Shown here: positions 8,763 through 17,889 of the stretch, piece by piece
Layout of the letters: each line of letters begins with the position of its first letter
Position numbering within the stretch: the first letter of the stretch is position 1
Assembly (NCBI RefSeq): GCF_030816965.1
Contig: NZ_JAUSYQ010000002.1
Coordinates: 62,001-126,000 of the forward strand
Direction: 5' to 3'
Source: Streptomyces canus
Lineage (GTDB): Bacteria > Actinomycetota > Actinomycetes > Streptomycetales > Streptomycetaceae
DNA length: 64,000 nucleotides
Notes under the pieces: model-generated
What the model was told of the DNA's origin: nothing
Database searches by the model: none
Seen by the model: the letters and a program-made list of their open reading frames with translations, nothing else
Program-made: the position numbers and the translations under genes

Positions 8763-9350
8763 TCAGATGTCGCCCTTGACCAGGGCGTGCAAATGCTGGT
8801 CGTGCCACCCGTCTTCATGCAGCAGCGCGCTGCGCATCGTGCCTTCGACGGAGAAGCCGGCCTTGGCCGCTACTCGGCACGATGCCGGGTTGGCCATCGC
8901 GTGGCACAGCCGGAGCCGGTGCAGTCCAAGGTCGTCAAACGCCCACTGGCTGAGGCGCTTCGTGGCCTCGACCATGGCGCCGCGGCCGCGTCCTGCGGGC
9001 AGGATCCAGTACAGGATTTCGGCTCTGCCACCAGCGAGGTCGATGTCACCGCAGCCGATCAAGCCCACGGCCTGGCCGCCGTCGGGGCGGCCGATGGCCC
9101 ATATCGCGCTCTGCTCGTTCTGCCAGCGCTCGTGCATGCGCTCGATACGCTTGCGTGCTTCCGCAGGCGAGGCCACGACCAGTCGGTTCCACTGGCGAAT
9201 TGCCGGATCCTGGCCGGCAGTTACCAAGGTGTCGGCGTCGCTGGCGCGCCAGGGGCGCAGTTCCAGGCCGCTGGGGAGGGCGAGCACAGGTTGTTCCTGC
9301 TTGGCCATGTGGCCTGCAGAAACGACGGGCGGTATGGCTGAGGTGATCAT
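8763..9350 (-). CDS. GNAT-family N-acetyltransferase (RimJ/RimL-like)
   Basis: About 195 residues. LELRPWRASDADTLV is the typical first strand and helix of the RimJ-type GNAT group. LPAGRGRGAMVEATK matches the acetyl-CoA pyrophosphate loop (R/Q-x-x-G-x-G/A), and MANPASCRVAAKAGF is the conserved motif B helix. Acceptor could be a ribosomal protein N-terminus or a small amine. ATG 9350 (MITSAIPP) fits remembered homologues; ATG 9308 (MAKQEQ) is the alternative. The gene is convergent with the broken IS630 and appears intact. Confidence 0.85.
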   Translation of the reverse strand: MITSAIPPVVSAGHMAKQEQPVLALPSGLELRPWRASDADTLVTAGQDPAIRQWNRLVVASPAEARKRIERMHERWQNEQSAIWAIGRPDGGQAVGLIGCGDIDLAGGRAEILYWILPAGRGRGAMVEATKRLSQWAFDDLGLHRLRLCHAMANPASCRVAAKAGFSVEGTMRSALLHEDGWHDQHLHALVKGDI

Positions 9351-9430
9351 CGAGGCATCGTGCCACAGCCCGACATTGGACAGAACTCGATATCCGTACC
9401 CGACCATCAACCCGGCGAACGTGTGCGGTC

Positions 9431-9931
9431 ACGGCACTAGACGACGCACTGCTCTGGTCCAAGCACGCCGTGGACGCCGGCGACCCCGAGGCTCTGCGGT
9501 GGGCAGCCGACCTCATGGCGGCTGCCGGGCAGTTGGACGAAGCCCTGACCTGGTACGAGCGTGCCATCGACGCTGGCGACACGGAGCTCCTACAGTGGGT
9601 GGCCGACCTGCTTGCAGCTTCCGATCGGCTGGACGAGGCCCTGACCTGGGCGGAGCGCGCCGTGGACGCTGGTGACACCGAGGCCCTGCGGTGGGCGGCC
9701 GAACGCCTGGCAGAGGCTGACCGGCTGGACGAAGCCCTGGCATGGGTCGAGTACGCCGCTGATGCAGGCGATGCTGAGGCACTGCGGTGGGCGGCCCACT
9801 GGCTGGCAGGCGCCGGACACATGGATGAGGCAGAGCAGCTACGACGCTACGGCTGGGAGCCCGACAGATCCATCGCCCACACATGGAAGCCGCCGATATC
9901 TGCGTTGAGCAAACCGGGACACCACCAGTAG
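9431..9931 (+). pseudogene. TPR/Sel1-like repeat protein, C-terminal part
   Basis: Four tandem units of about 37 residues follow the consensus DAGDxEALRWAADxLAAAG and xLDEALTWxER, which is a degenerate TPR helix-turn-helix repeat. The frame is open upstream of the first possible start (GTG 9470), with a further half unit (LDDALLWSKHAVDAG). The N-terminus is therefore missing, and a matching fragment lies at 7440-7556. Such repeats usually mediate protein contacts. The C-terminus (HTWKPPISALSKPGHHQ) looks natural. Confidence 0.65.
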
Positions 9932-10088
9932 TCACATCGGCCTGGCCCAACCTCGCGCGGAACGACCGGGTGCCACCGGGCCAGCCCTCTGTTTATACAG
10001 CCGTGCCAGATCTCGGCGGATGAGGTGAGCCGGTCAGCCCGTGAACGACATGCTGCTGAAGGCTAGGCCACGGACAGCTCGATAGCGC

Positions 10089-10102
10089 ATAACCGAAGTT
10101 AT
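10089..10102. repeat. Short dyad ATAAC-cgaa-GTTAT
   Basis: Five-base arms flank a 4-base centre in a gene-free interval between two repeat-protein relics. The surrounding sequence (GATAGCGCATAACC) resembles a recombinase site, but this is only an impression. Confidence 0.3.
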
Positions 10103-10153
10103 GGACAGAGTTCGTGAGGGTCCGCTGTCCGCACGCCGAGCAGCTACGAAGTG

Positions 10154-10640
10154 CTACGCCTTGAACGACGCACGCAGTCGATCCAGCAGACGGCGGGCTT
10201 CGCTCAGGTGATCGATGTACACCTTGGCCAGGCCGGAGTCGAGGCGCGTATAGAGGCCTACCGACTCTTCGGCCGACATGAGCGCCTCACGACGGCGCCC
10301 CACCCAACCGGGCCCCGAAATTCATCAGCGCCAAGGCGAGACCGGGGGCATGGGAGTCAGGGTCGACCTCGACCAATCCCCGGTAGAGGGCCACCGTCTC
10401 CTGAGCCACCGGGACCGCCTCACGACGGCGCCCCGCCCTACCCAGTAGGACCCCCCAAAATTCATCACGCTAAGGCGTGACTGGGGGTATGGGAGTCGGC
10501 GTCGGCGCCAGCCGCGACCCGTCCTCGGGAAAGGAGCACCGCCTCCTGAGCCACCGTAACCACCTCACGACGCCGCATCCGCCAGCTGACCCTCGACAAC
10601 GACGTCCTGCGCAGCGGCGCCGCCGTTCTTCTACTGCCTA
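10154..10640 (-). pseudogene. NB-ARC-type TPR protein, C-terminal remnant
   Basis: The minus strand shows several decayed TPR units. They include EAVPVAQETVALYRGLVEV, DPDSHAPGLALALMNFGA and a terminal SAEESVGLYTRLDSGLAK leading to RLLDRLRASFKA and a stop at 10154. The repeated CCTCACGACG blocks at about 40-residue spacing confirm tandem TPRs. At least two shifts interrupt it. It resembles the C-terminal arrays of Streptomyces STAND-type ATPases, whose N-terminal ATPase domain is absent here. Confidence 0.55.
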
Positions 10641-10732
10641 CCCGCAGCACGCCCGCGCCGTCCTGAATCCGACACCGCCCCCGGAGGCGTCGGGCGTGCG
10701 AAAGGACGCTGGGCGTGGCGCGCAGTCAACTA

Positions 10733-10745
10733 CCGATGATCAACT
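10733..10745 (+). repeat. Third copy of the ACCGATGATCAAC end motif
   Basis: Thirteen bases are identical to part of the 1704-1727 repeat (from 1702). It lies just outside the end of the XRE gene at 10751. Confidence 0.4.
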
Positions 10746-10750
10746 GTTCA

Positions 10751-11671
10751 TCAAGCCGTGCGTGCCGGCGGCATCCCGGCTCCCGCCCTTGTCGCGTCGG
10801 TGCCCCAGCTGGCCAGCAGTCGTAGTGCCTCCGCCGACGGGGAACCGGGGTCGGCGTGGTACGTCGCCAGCGTCTGTTCGTGGTCGTCGGCCAGGTGGAA
10901 TGACTCGGGGTGGAGGTCGAGTTCGCCGACGAGCGGGTGGTGCAGGCGCTGGATGCCGTGGCACTTGTCCTTGACGTCGTGGGTGGCCCACATCCGCCGG
11001 AACTCCTCGCTCTTCACGGAGAGTTCGCCCACCAGCGCGGACAGCCGGGGGTCGTCCGGATGGGAGCCGGCGTCCATGCGCAGCTGAGCGACGACGTTGT
11101 TCGCTTTGTGCTCCCAGTCCACGAACAGGTCGCGGTACTCGGGCCTCAGGAACACCAGCCGTGCCCAGTTCCGCTCGTGCGCCGGCAGCTCGGCCCAGTC
11201 GCCGAAGACCGCCGCGGCCATCCGGTTCCAGGCGAGGATGTCCGAGCGCCGCCCCACGAGGAGCGCCGGGACGCCGTCCATGGTGTCCAGCAGCGTCCGC
11301 AGGGGGCCCCGCACCTGCTGGGCGCGGACGGCCGGTTTCTTCTTCTGTTTCGGCTTCGCCAGGTGCGTGAGGTGCGCGTGCTCGGCGTCGCTCAGCCTGA
11401 GCGCGCGGGCGATGGCGTCGAGGACCTCCGCCGACACATGCCGCCCGTTGCCCTGTTCCAGCCGCGTGTAGTACGCCACGGACACCCCGGCCAGCTGCGC
11501 CAGCTCCTCGCGGCGCAGCCCCGGCACCCGCCGGTACCGTCCGAAGTCCCGCAGCCCCACGTCCTCCGGCTTCAGCCGGGCCCGCCGGGTGCGCAGGAAC
11601 TCGCTGAGCTCGGCACGCGGGTCCAGAGAGTTGGCGGCGGGCTCGTGCACCGGTTCGGGGTATTCGTCCAT
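10751..11671 (-). CDS. XRE-family regulator with MmyB-like ligand-binding domain
   Basis: A 306-residue one-component regulator. Residues 17-85 form the HTH (LRREELAQLAGVSVAYYTRL with EQGNGRHVS), characteristic of the MmyB-type XRE group. The remainder is the MmyB-like sensor (RTLLDTMDGVPALLVGRRSD, ILAWNRMAAAVFGDW, LHHPLVGELDLH), a PAS-like domain thought to bind fatty acids or related small molecules. ATG 11671 has GAGG upstream. It is divergent from the aldehyde dehydrogenase with a 173-base interval, so that gene is its likely target. Such pairs in Streptomyces commonly involve redox enzymes; this is inference. Confidence 0.92.
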   Translation of the reverse strand: MDEYPEPVHEPAANSLDPRAELSEFLRTRRARLKPEDVGLRDFGRYRRVPGLRREELAQLAGVSVAYYTRLEQGNGRHVSAEVLDAIARALRLSDAEHAHLTHLAKPKQKKKPAVRAQQVRGPLRTLLDTMDGVPALLVGRRSDILAWNRMAAAVFGDWAELPAHERNWARLVFLRPEYRDLFVDWEHKANNVVAQLRMDAGSHPDDPRLSALVGELSVKSEEFRRMWATHDVKDKCHGIQRLHHPLVGELDLHPESFHLADDHEQTLATYHADPGSPSAEALRLLASWGTDATRAGAGMPPARTA

Positions 11672-11844
11672 GCCTCGAGTATCCACGGTCGCACGCACAC
11701 CAGCCTGACCCAGCCAGTGGTAGGCATCGCCGGCATACGCAAAGCCGTGACCTGGGTGAATACCGGACCGCCCAGCACGCTGGAGACCGTGCCCGGCTGG
11801 AAGGCAGCCGGGGCGTGGCTTGCATCAAGAACGGAGCACATCCC

Positions 11845-13191
11845 ATGACCGCAACACAGGGGACCGAGTCGAGGACGCGCCAGAGCGAAACGGCCGCGGA
11901 GGTGGTCGGCCGCCTTCGTGCGACGTTCAACACCGGTGTCACCCGCGGACTGGACTGGCGCGTCAACCAGCTGCAGCGGCTGCGGGCACTGCTGGTCGAA
12001 AACGAGCAGGAGCTGATCGAAGCGCTCTGGGCGGATCTGAGGAAGAACCCCGCCGAGGCGAAGACGCAGGAGATCGACTTCACCGTCGCCGACATCGACG
12101 AGACGCTGGCGAATCTCGAGAGCTGGCTTCAGCCTCGCCCGGTGGAGGTTCCCGCCCACTTCGGTCCCACAACAACGGCCTACACCACGTATGACCCGCT
12201 CGGGGTCGTCCTGGTGATCGCTCCCTGGAACTTCCCGCTGCACCTTCTCATCGACCCCATCATCGGCGCACTGGCCGCCGGGAACACCGTGGTGGCCAAG
12301 CCGAGCGAGATCTCGGTGCACACCTCGGCAGTCGCCTCACGCCTCCTGCGCGAGTACTTCGACCCTGACGTGCTCACCGTCGTCGAGGGGGGAGCCGAGG
12401 AGACCACGGCCCTCCTGGCACAGCGTTTCGACCACATCTTCTACACCGGCAATGGCACCGTCGGCCGGATCGTCATGGCCGCAGCAGCCACGAACCTCAC
12501 CCCCGTCACGCTCGAACTCGGGGGCAAGTCACCGGTCTTCGTGGCACCCGACGCCGACGTCGACGAGACCGCGAAGCGGCTGGTCGGCGCCAAGTTCGGC
12601 AACGCGGGGCAGCAGTGCATAGCCCCGGACTATGTTCTGGCCGACCCTGCCACCGCCGCCGCACTGGTTCCCGCCCTCCGCACGGCGGTCGAAGCTCAGT
12701 TCGGCTCCACTCCGCAGACCGCAGCCGGCTTCGGCCGGATCATCAACGAGCGGCATTTCGACCGGCTCACGCGTCTGCTGGACTCCGGCCGGGCGGCGGT
12801 GGGAGGCCAGCACGACCGTGACGACCTGTTCATCGCACCGACGGTGCTCACCGATGCCGACCCCGCATCGCCGGTCATGCAGGAGGAGATCTTCGGTCCG
12901 ATCCTCGCCGTCGTGGAAGTCGAAGACCTCGATGCCGCCATCGCCTTCATCAACGAACGCGACAAGCCCCTCGCGCTCTACGCCTTCACCACGTCCGAGG
13001 CCATCAAGTCGCGCCTCGTGAATGAGACTTCCTCCGGCGGCGTCGCCTGGGGCCAGCCGGTGATGCAACTGCTTATGCCCGGCCTGCCTTTTGGTGGCGT
13101 GGGCGAAAGCGGCATGGGCCGGTACCACGGCCGGTATTCCCTCGAGACGTTCAGCCACCTCAAGGGTGTCGCGGACGTCCCGCTCAGCTAG
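11845..13191 (+). CDS. Aldehyde dehydrogenase, class-3-like
   Basis: A 448-residue NAD(P)+ aldehyde dehydrogenase that oxidises an aldehyde to the carboxylate. Catalytic Cys258 lies in FGNAGQQCIAPDY, general-base Glu224 in TLELGGKSP, Asn129 in APWNFPL and cofactor Lys152 in VAKPSE. The length and the GQxC context resemble class 3 (fatty or coniferyl aldehyde) enzymes, which are shorter than the 490-residue class 1/2 group. ATG 11845 follows GGAG. It is divergent from the XRE regulator. The substrate is unknown; medium-chain or aromatic aldehydes are plausible. Confidence 0.93.
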   Translation: MTATQGTESRTRQSETAAEVVGRLRATFNTGVTRGLDWRVNQLQRLRALLVENEQELIEALWADLRKNPAEAKTQEIDFTVADIDETLANLESWLQPRPVEVPAHFGPTTTAYTTYDPLGVVLVIAPWNFPLHLLIDPIIGALAAGNTVVAKPSEISVHTSAVASRLLREYFDPDVLTVVEGGAEETTALLAQRFDHIFYTGNGTVGRIVMAAAATNLTPVTLELGGKSPVFVAPDADVDETAKRLVGAKFGNAGQQCIAPDYVLADPATAAALVPALRTAVEAQFGSTPQTAAGFGRIINERHFDRLTRLLDSGRAAVGGQHDRDDLFIAPTVLTDADPASPVMQEEIFGPILAVVEVEDLDAAIAFINERDKPLALYAFTTSEAIKSRLVNETSSGGVAWGQPVMQLLMPGLPFGGVGESGMGRYHGRYSLETFSHLKGVADVPLS

Positions 13192-13383
13192 CCTCGCGCT
13201 TTCGTGAAGCAGGCTGTCCGATGGGCGATCGCCGGCGGAAGTGCCTCAGGCCGGTGAGAATGAGGATCGCTGAGATCACTGTTCCCGCGACCGCCGGAAG
13301 CGCGTTCCAGGTGAAGCCGTGTATCGGTCCTCTTCGCGGGGACGCGTCGAGGGAGTCGGTCGCGGCGCGGCCTGCAGACACCG

Positions 13384-13645
13384 ATCCGTACCGATTCCGG
13401 CGGCGGCACCCGTGACTTCGTCACCTGGCTGGCTGCGGATCGTGCGCACGGAGCGAAGGCTCGTGCTCCGACGGGCAGTTGCGCTTGACCGGCGTCGACG
13501 CCGACGCCGACGGCATGCGGCTCTCACCGCGTTCGCCGCCAACACCACCCGCACCCCGATCGCGGTCCTGGAACCGCGTCACCGTCAGCGTGCCCGTGCC
13601 TGCCTGAGGACCGCATCCGCGCCTCCGCCGGGGCAGCGTGGACCC
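13384..13645 (+). mobile_element. IS1380-family transposase, C-terminal-region remnant
   Basis: Fragments in two frames read SGTRDFVTWLAADRAHGA, then LTGVDADADGMR, ALTAFAANTTRTPIAVLE and PRHRQRARA. These resemble the IS1380 transposase segment around LTAFATNT..ELRHRxRARxEDRIR. No start or end is visible. The assignment is by pattern memory and the copy is clearly dead. Confidence 0.45.
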
Positions 13646-13697
13646 CCTGTGTCGCAGACATTCATCCCGTTTTTCTCTCTATTACAGAAAGAAACCC

Positions 13698-14810
13698 ATG
13701 TCTATCAACATTTCAGAAGTTTCGCCTGCCCCGTCACTTTTCTCCCCCGTCTCTCTCGGGAAGATCGAGCTCGCCAACCGCGTCGTCATGGCACCGATGA
13801 CCCGGGTCCGGGCCGGTTCCTCCGGCATTCCCGGGGATCTGATGGTCGAGTACTACCGGCAGCGGGCGAGCGTCGGCCTGATCATCACCGAGGGCACCTA
13901 CCCCGACCACGCGTCGCAGGGGTATGTCGGTGAGCCGGGCATCGCCACCGACGAGCAGGCGGCCGGCTGGCAGCGGGTGTTCGAGGCGGTGCACGCCGAG
14001 GGCGGCCGCATCGTCCTGCAGATCATGCACGCCGGCCGCGGCACCCACCCCGACATCAACGGCGGCCGCCGCATCCTCGCCCCCAGCGCGATCGCCATCG
14101 ACAACAAGACGTTCACCGAGAAGGGCGAGCAGCCCTACCCCGTACCGGAAGCGATGACCACCGCAGAGATCCGTGCGGCCCTGGAGGACTTCGTCACCGC
14201 GGCCCGCCGGGCGATGGAGGCGGGAGCGGACGGCGTGGAAATCCACGGCGCCAACGGCTACCTGCTCCAGGAGTTCCTCTCCCCGGCGGCCAACCAGCGC
14301 ACCGATGGATACGGCGGCTCGCCGCAGAACCGCGCCCGCTTCGTCGTCGAGGTCGTCACGGCGGTCGCCCAGGCCGTCGGTGCCGAGCGGGTCGGGCTGC
14401 GGATCTCGCCGGAGGTCGACCTCGGGGACGTCTTCGAGACCGACCGGGACGACGTCCTGGCCACCTACGGCACCCTGCTCGACCAACTGCGCCCGCTGGG
14501 CCTGGCCTACCTCTCCGTACTGCACACCGAGCCGGGCGGCGACCTGGTACAGGAGCTGCGGCGGCGCTTCGACGGCAAGCTGATCGTCAACAACGGCCCC
14601 TTCGGGGGGCAGACCACCCGCGAGCAGGCGCTCCAGCAGATCGAGGCCGACCACGCCGACGCCGTGGCCGTGGGCCGGCCCCTCATCGCCAACCCCGACC
14701 TGGTCGAGCGCTGGCAGGGTGGCCACCCGGAGAACGAGCCGCGGCCGGAACTGTTCTACGGGCCGGGCGCCGAGGGCTACACCGACTACCCCTTCCTCGA
14801 AGGGGCTTGA
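13698..14810 (+). CDS. Old-yellow-enzyme-type alkene reductase (NADH:flavin oxidoreductase)
   Basis: A 370-residue FMN enzyme of the OYE family that reduces activated C=C bonds of enones, nitroesters or similar electrophiles with NAD(P)H. His183 and Asn186 (EIHGANGYL) anchor the substrate carbonyl, Tyr188 is the likely proton donor region, and Thr35 (MAPMTR) tunes the flavin as in classical OYEs. NQRTDGYGGSPQNRARF is the signature loop. ATG 13698 has only a weak AGAAAGA upstream. It follows the aldehyde dehydrogenase with 500 bases of relics between, so co-transcription is unlikely. A hairpin follows the stop. Confidence 0.93.
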   Translation: MSINISEVSPAPSLFSPVSLGKIELANRVVMAPMTRVRAGSSGIPGDLMVEYYRQRASVGLIITEGTYPDHASQGYVGEPGIATDEQAAGWQRVFEAVHAEGGRIVLQIMHAGRGTHPDINGGRRILAPSAIAIDNKTFTEKGEQPYPVPEAMTTAEIRAALEDFVTAARRAMEAGADGVEIHGANGYLLQEFLSPAANQRTDGYGGSPQNRARFVVEVVTAVAQAVGAERVGLRISPEVDLGDVFETDRDDVLATYGTLLDQLRPLGLAYLSVLHTEPGGDLVQELRRRFDGKLIVNNGPFGGQTTREQALQQIEADHADAVAVGRPLIANPDLVERWQGGHPENEPRPELFYGPGAEGYTDYPFLEGA

Positions 14811-14822
14811 GGCCCACGGTCA

Positions 14823-14863
14823 CGCCTGTCCATGCGGCAGCCCCACTCACCCATGGACAGGCG
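14823..14863 (+). terminator. Hairpin after the alkene reductase
   Basis: Twelve-base perfect arms (14823-14834 and 14852-14863, CGCCTGTCCATG and complement) with a 17-base loop start 13 bases after the stop codon. There is no U-run, as is common in Streptomyces terminators. Confidence 0.65.
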
Positions 14864-14919
14864 CCCGACCGGCGACACTGTGCCCGCCCGAATAGGGCCA
14901 CCCGGACCGATGCCGTACG

Positions 14920-15300
14920 TGCGTTGACCAGTGCGTGTCGCAGGTCGTTGTAGCGGATGGCCCAGTGCGAGTTCTCCCGGTCCGATTCGGGCAGGGCCAG
15001 CAGTAAGTCGTCCGTCCCGCTTCGCGATACCAGACCGTGCCCTGCGAAGTACAACACGAAGGCGTCCTTCGCGGCCCTCGCTGCCGCGCGGACCGTATCG
15101 CCTATTTGGGGGGCATACCGGGACTGTTCAGGACCACACAGTGCTCCGGAGGCAGGCCCCACAGGCCACGGTCCATCAGCAGCTCTGCAAGACGAGCGAC
15201 GTTGTTTCGCACCGCGGGCAGGGCTTCCAGATGGACGTACGTGTCCATCCCTATGAGGACGGCACTGCGATCGCGCGGGATCAGGCAGCAGCCTCATCAT
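14920..15300 (-). pseudogene. Caspase-family (C14) peptidase, frameshifted and truncated
   Basis: The start MMRLLPDPARS overlaps the stop of the EACC1 gene. After one shift the frame continues AVLIGMDTYVHLEALPAV, NNVARLAELLMDRGLWGL and EHCVVLNS. After a second shift near 15115 it gives YAPQIGDTVRAAARAAKDAF and VLYFAGHGLVSRSGTDD, where GHG holds the catalytic His of caspase-like peptidases. Homology ends at about 14920, before the catalytic Cys strand would be complete. In intact systems this peptidase is an effector that cleaves proteins on threat. Here it cannot work. Confidence 0.75.
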
Positions 15301-15689
15301 CCGCTCCCGGGGCTGTCCGCGTCGTCGCTTGCGTCACGGACTTCGGAATCGGGACCAGACGTCAGCAGTTCGACGATCCGGCGCACCGACTCCTCCGAGC
15401 CGTCCCGAACCGTGATTGACATGCCGTCGACCGTGATCGTCACCGGAGCCTGCAGGGCTCGAGCCTGGCGCCACGTGGCGTACGCGATCGCCAAGTTGGC
15501 CACCGCGATGCCCTGACCGACGACCAGTTCGATCACTTCGACGGCTCCTATGAAGCCACCGGTCTGCCGTACTGGTCGCAGCCGTGCCTGAGCTTGGCGT
15601 CGCAGCTCGCCATCCTGGCGGAACCAGCGGTACAGATCGGTAAGCGCAGTACCACCGTCATCCGCGTCGATACTGACCAGAACCCGCAT
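15297..15689 (-). CDS. EACC1-like effector-associated component
   Basis: A 130-residue protein with N-terminal VLVSIDADDGGTALTDLYRW and a transmembrane or amphipathic GAVEVIELVVGQGIAVANLA stretch. It ends with APVTITVDGMSITVRDGS. I recognise this as Effector-Associated Constant Component 1, a conserved partner of caspases, trypsins and other effectors in actinobacterial conflict systems. Its proposed role is to transmit a threat signal to the effector; the mechanism is not established. ATG 15689 has GGGGGT upstream. The stop overlaps the start of the caspase gene (ATGATGA-type overlap), proving they formed an operon. This half is intact while the effector is dead. Confidence 0.75.
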   Translation of the reverse strand: MRVLVSIDADDGGTALTDLYRWFRQDGELRRQAQARLRPVRQTGGFIGAVEVIELVVGQGIAVANLAIAYATWRQARALQAPVTITVDGMSITVRDGSEESVRRIVELLTSGPDSEVRDASDDADSPGSG

Positions 15690-16195
15690 GAGACCCCCGT
15701 AGCATCTGTCGTGATCCCTCCACGATAGAGAACACGATCAATCCTGGATGACCAACGATCCATTCGAGCATGGGGAGTTCGGCGCCGGGAGGCGGACTGC
15801 AGGTCCGGCCCCTTCCCCCGTCCATCTCGACGCCCAAGCATGGAAGATGAGCGTGTCGCGCCGTCCTGGTCGGCGTCTTCTCCGACATTGGGATGTAGGG
15901 CACCGTGATAAGGGCTCGCTGGCTTGAGGTCGAAGCGCCCGCCGTGACCGCCGCTCTGGACGGAAGCACCGCACCGTCAGTCTTCCCGCGCGCTGCATCC
16001 CGTCGGATGCAGCGCGATGAGAATCCGCCGATACGAACGAGAACGCGTGAGAAACCGGTGGGTCCAATGCGACAGGACACTGCGGTATCTCGCCGCGATG
16101 TCGGATCCCACTTCCATCCGACACCGACCCTGAGATTCCGACACGGGAAATGAGGTCCCACTGCTGGCAGGGCCCGGGGCGTACTGGAGGTCTGC
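15690..16195. other. Gene-poor interval
   Basis: I see no supported gene here. Open frames on both strands lack domain patterns and ribosome sites. One strong hairpin lies at 15989-16016. Confidence 0.5.
15989..16016. terminator. 12-bp-stem hairpin in a gene-poor interval
   Basis: Perfect arms CGCGCTGCATCC and GGATGCAGCGCG are separated by CGTC. It has the form of a strong intrinsic terminator stem without a U-run. No complete gene ends near it, so it is probably a leftover. Confidence 0.5.
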
Positions 16196-16196
16196 C

Positions 16197-16310
16197 ATGC
16201 CCCGAACGATCTGCAATCAGCTTCGGTCTCGTGACCGTCCCTGTCCACGTCGCGTCCGCGACCGAGAACCGTTCGATCCAGTTCCACCAGTACCACCTGG
16301 AGGACATGGG
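16197..16310 (+). pseudogene. Ku DNA-repair protein, N-terminal remnant
   Basis: ATG 16197 starts MPRTI. After a short shift the sequence reads AISFGLVTVPVHVASATE, then IQFHQYHLEDMG, which is the conserved N-terminus of bacterial Ku (NHEJ end-binding protein). Only about 40 residues are present. It is preceded by GGAGG. Ku paralogues are frequent on Streptomyces arms. Confidence 0.75.
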
Positions 16311-16576
16311 TTCTCCGGGGTGCAGCCTGTTGCGGTGGTGGGACGCTCAGGAGTGATGCGGCTCAGCGCCGATGTGCCTGGGCTTATCCCTCGCGACAGG
16401 TGTGGTGCTATCGCCAGATCGGGTGAGGCCAGCCGCTCGGGCCTTGCCGGGGCGTCAATTCACTTCGGTCAAGGGACCTGTACAGCCATCAGCATCCAGC
16501 ACTACGTTGACAGTCAGAATCGGGCTCGTCGACGCGTTGGTGGCTGGCTGGGTGGCGCGTCTCATCGACGTGTCCG

Positions 16577-17846
16577 ATGGAGACATCAGTGTCGTACCGC
16601 TCCCTGCTGCGCCTCGTCGGCGTCGGCTTCTTCCCTCTGGGGTTCCTCGCCCGCCTGCCATACGCCGCCTCCGGCTCTCGCGACGCTCATGCTGTTGCAG
16701 GCATCGACCCACAGCTACGCCTTCGCCGGCCTGGCCATTGCGGCCCAAAGCATCGCCATCGCCATCGGCGGCCCCCTGGTCGGGGCCTTGGCCGACCGCT
16801 ACGGCCACCGATCCGTCGCAGCCGCCGCTATCGCTAACTTCGCTGCCTGGGCCGCGCTGCTGGCCGCGAGCCACGGAACACAGGAAAGCATGCTCGCTGC
16901 GGCCACTTTCGTGGGCCTGACCCAGCCCCAAGTCGGCCCTCTCGTACGCGTGCACTGGTCGCGTCTGGTGCGCTCGCACAACGAACACCACCTGTTGTCC
17001 GCGGCTCTGTCCTATGAGGCATCCGCCGACGAGATGAGCTTCGTGGCCGGACCCGCGCTCGTCGGGCTGCTCACGTCGGTCAGTCCGCTTGCGCCCGCCG
17101 TGGCGACCATGTCTTTGATCGCAGCAAGCACCCTCCCCTTCGCTCTCCTCTACTCCCACCGCGCCACGCAGCAGCCCGCTTCGGGCGAGCGTGGGAACCC
17201 GTACTTGCCGCGTCGTCCGCTGGCCGTCATGTTCCTGGCGATGGTCGCGATGGGGGCGGTTTTTGGAGCGATCCAGACAGCTGTCCCCGTGTATGCCGAC
17301 ACGATCGACAAACCCGGCGCCTCGGGGCTCGTGTACGCCGCGTTCGGCATCGGCAGGGCCCTGGCGGGTGCCGCCTGTGCCTGGCTCCCGCCGCGGTTCT
17401 CCCTGCGCGCCCGCTACGTCTCGTTCGCCGCAACGCTCTGCGCCGGCATGCTGATCCTCTTCGCCGGAACCCAGCTGGTGCCCGTCCCCGTCGCCGTCGC
17501 GCTGGCGAGCTTCACCGTCGCGCCGTACATGATCAGCCTGTACGCATTGACCGAGCGACTTGGCCCCGCGGAACGTGCAGCGGTCGCCATGACGATCCTG
17601 TGCGCCGGTGGTCCCCTGGGAACGTCTGGCGGACAGGCCGTGTCCGGCAGCCTTGCAGGAGCTCACGGCGTCGAGGGCGCCCTTCTGGTGGCTCTCGTCG
17701 TGGCAGCAGGCGCGCTCCTGCTCGCGCTCTGGGCATCCCTCGCCGACCGAGGTCGCAACATCTGGATCGTCGACTGTGTACCGGCCAAGAACCAGGCGCC
17801 CCGAGAACCTGTCGAACAGTCACAGAACGCCCTCTCAGAGCCTTGA
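16577..17846 (+). pseudogene. MFS transporter with a single N-terminal frameshift
   Basis: ATG 16577 starts METSVSYRSLLRLVGVGF, then FPLGFLARLPYAA, the usual beginning of this MFS group. One extra base near 16670 shifts the frame; from there about 390 residues run uninterrupted (LATLMLLQASTHSYAFAG, GGPLVGALADRYGHR, to the stop at 17846). Roughly twelve membrane segments are recognisable, including the GALADRYG loop after TM2. Apart from the indel the gene looks complete, so it may be recently inactivated or carry an assembly error. Substrate unknown; relatives are drug-exporter-like. Confidence 0.8.
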
Positions 17847-17889
17847 CCGGGGCGTCAGGCGGTCACCACGGGCACACCGTCCGGGCAGC

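Noticed and set aside
10089..10102. loxP-like recombination site
   Set aside because: Only five-base arms are symmetrical and no recombinase gene is nearby.
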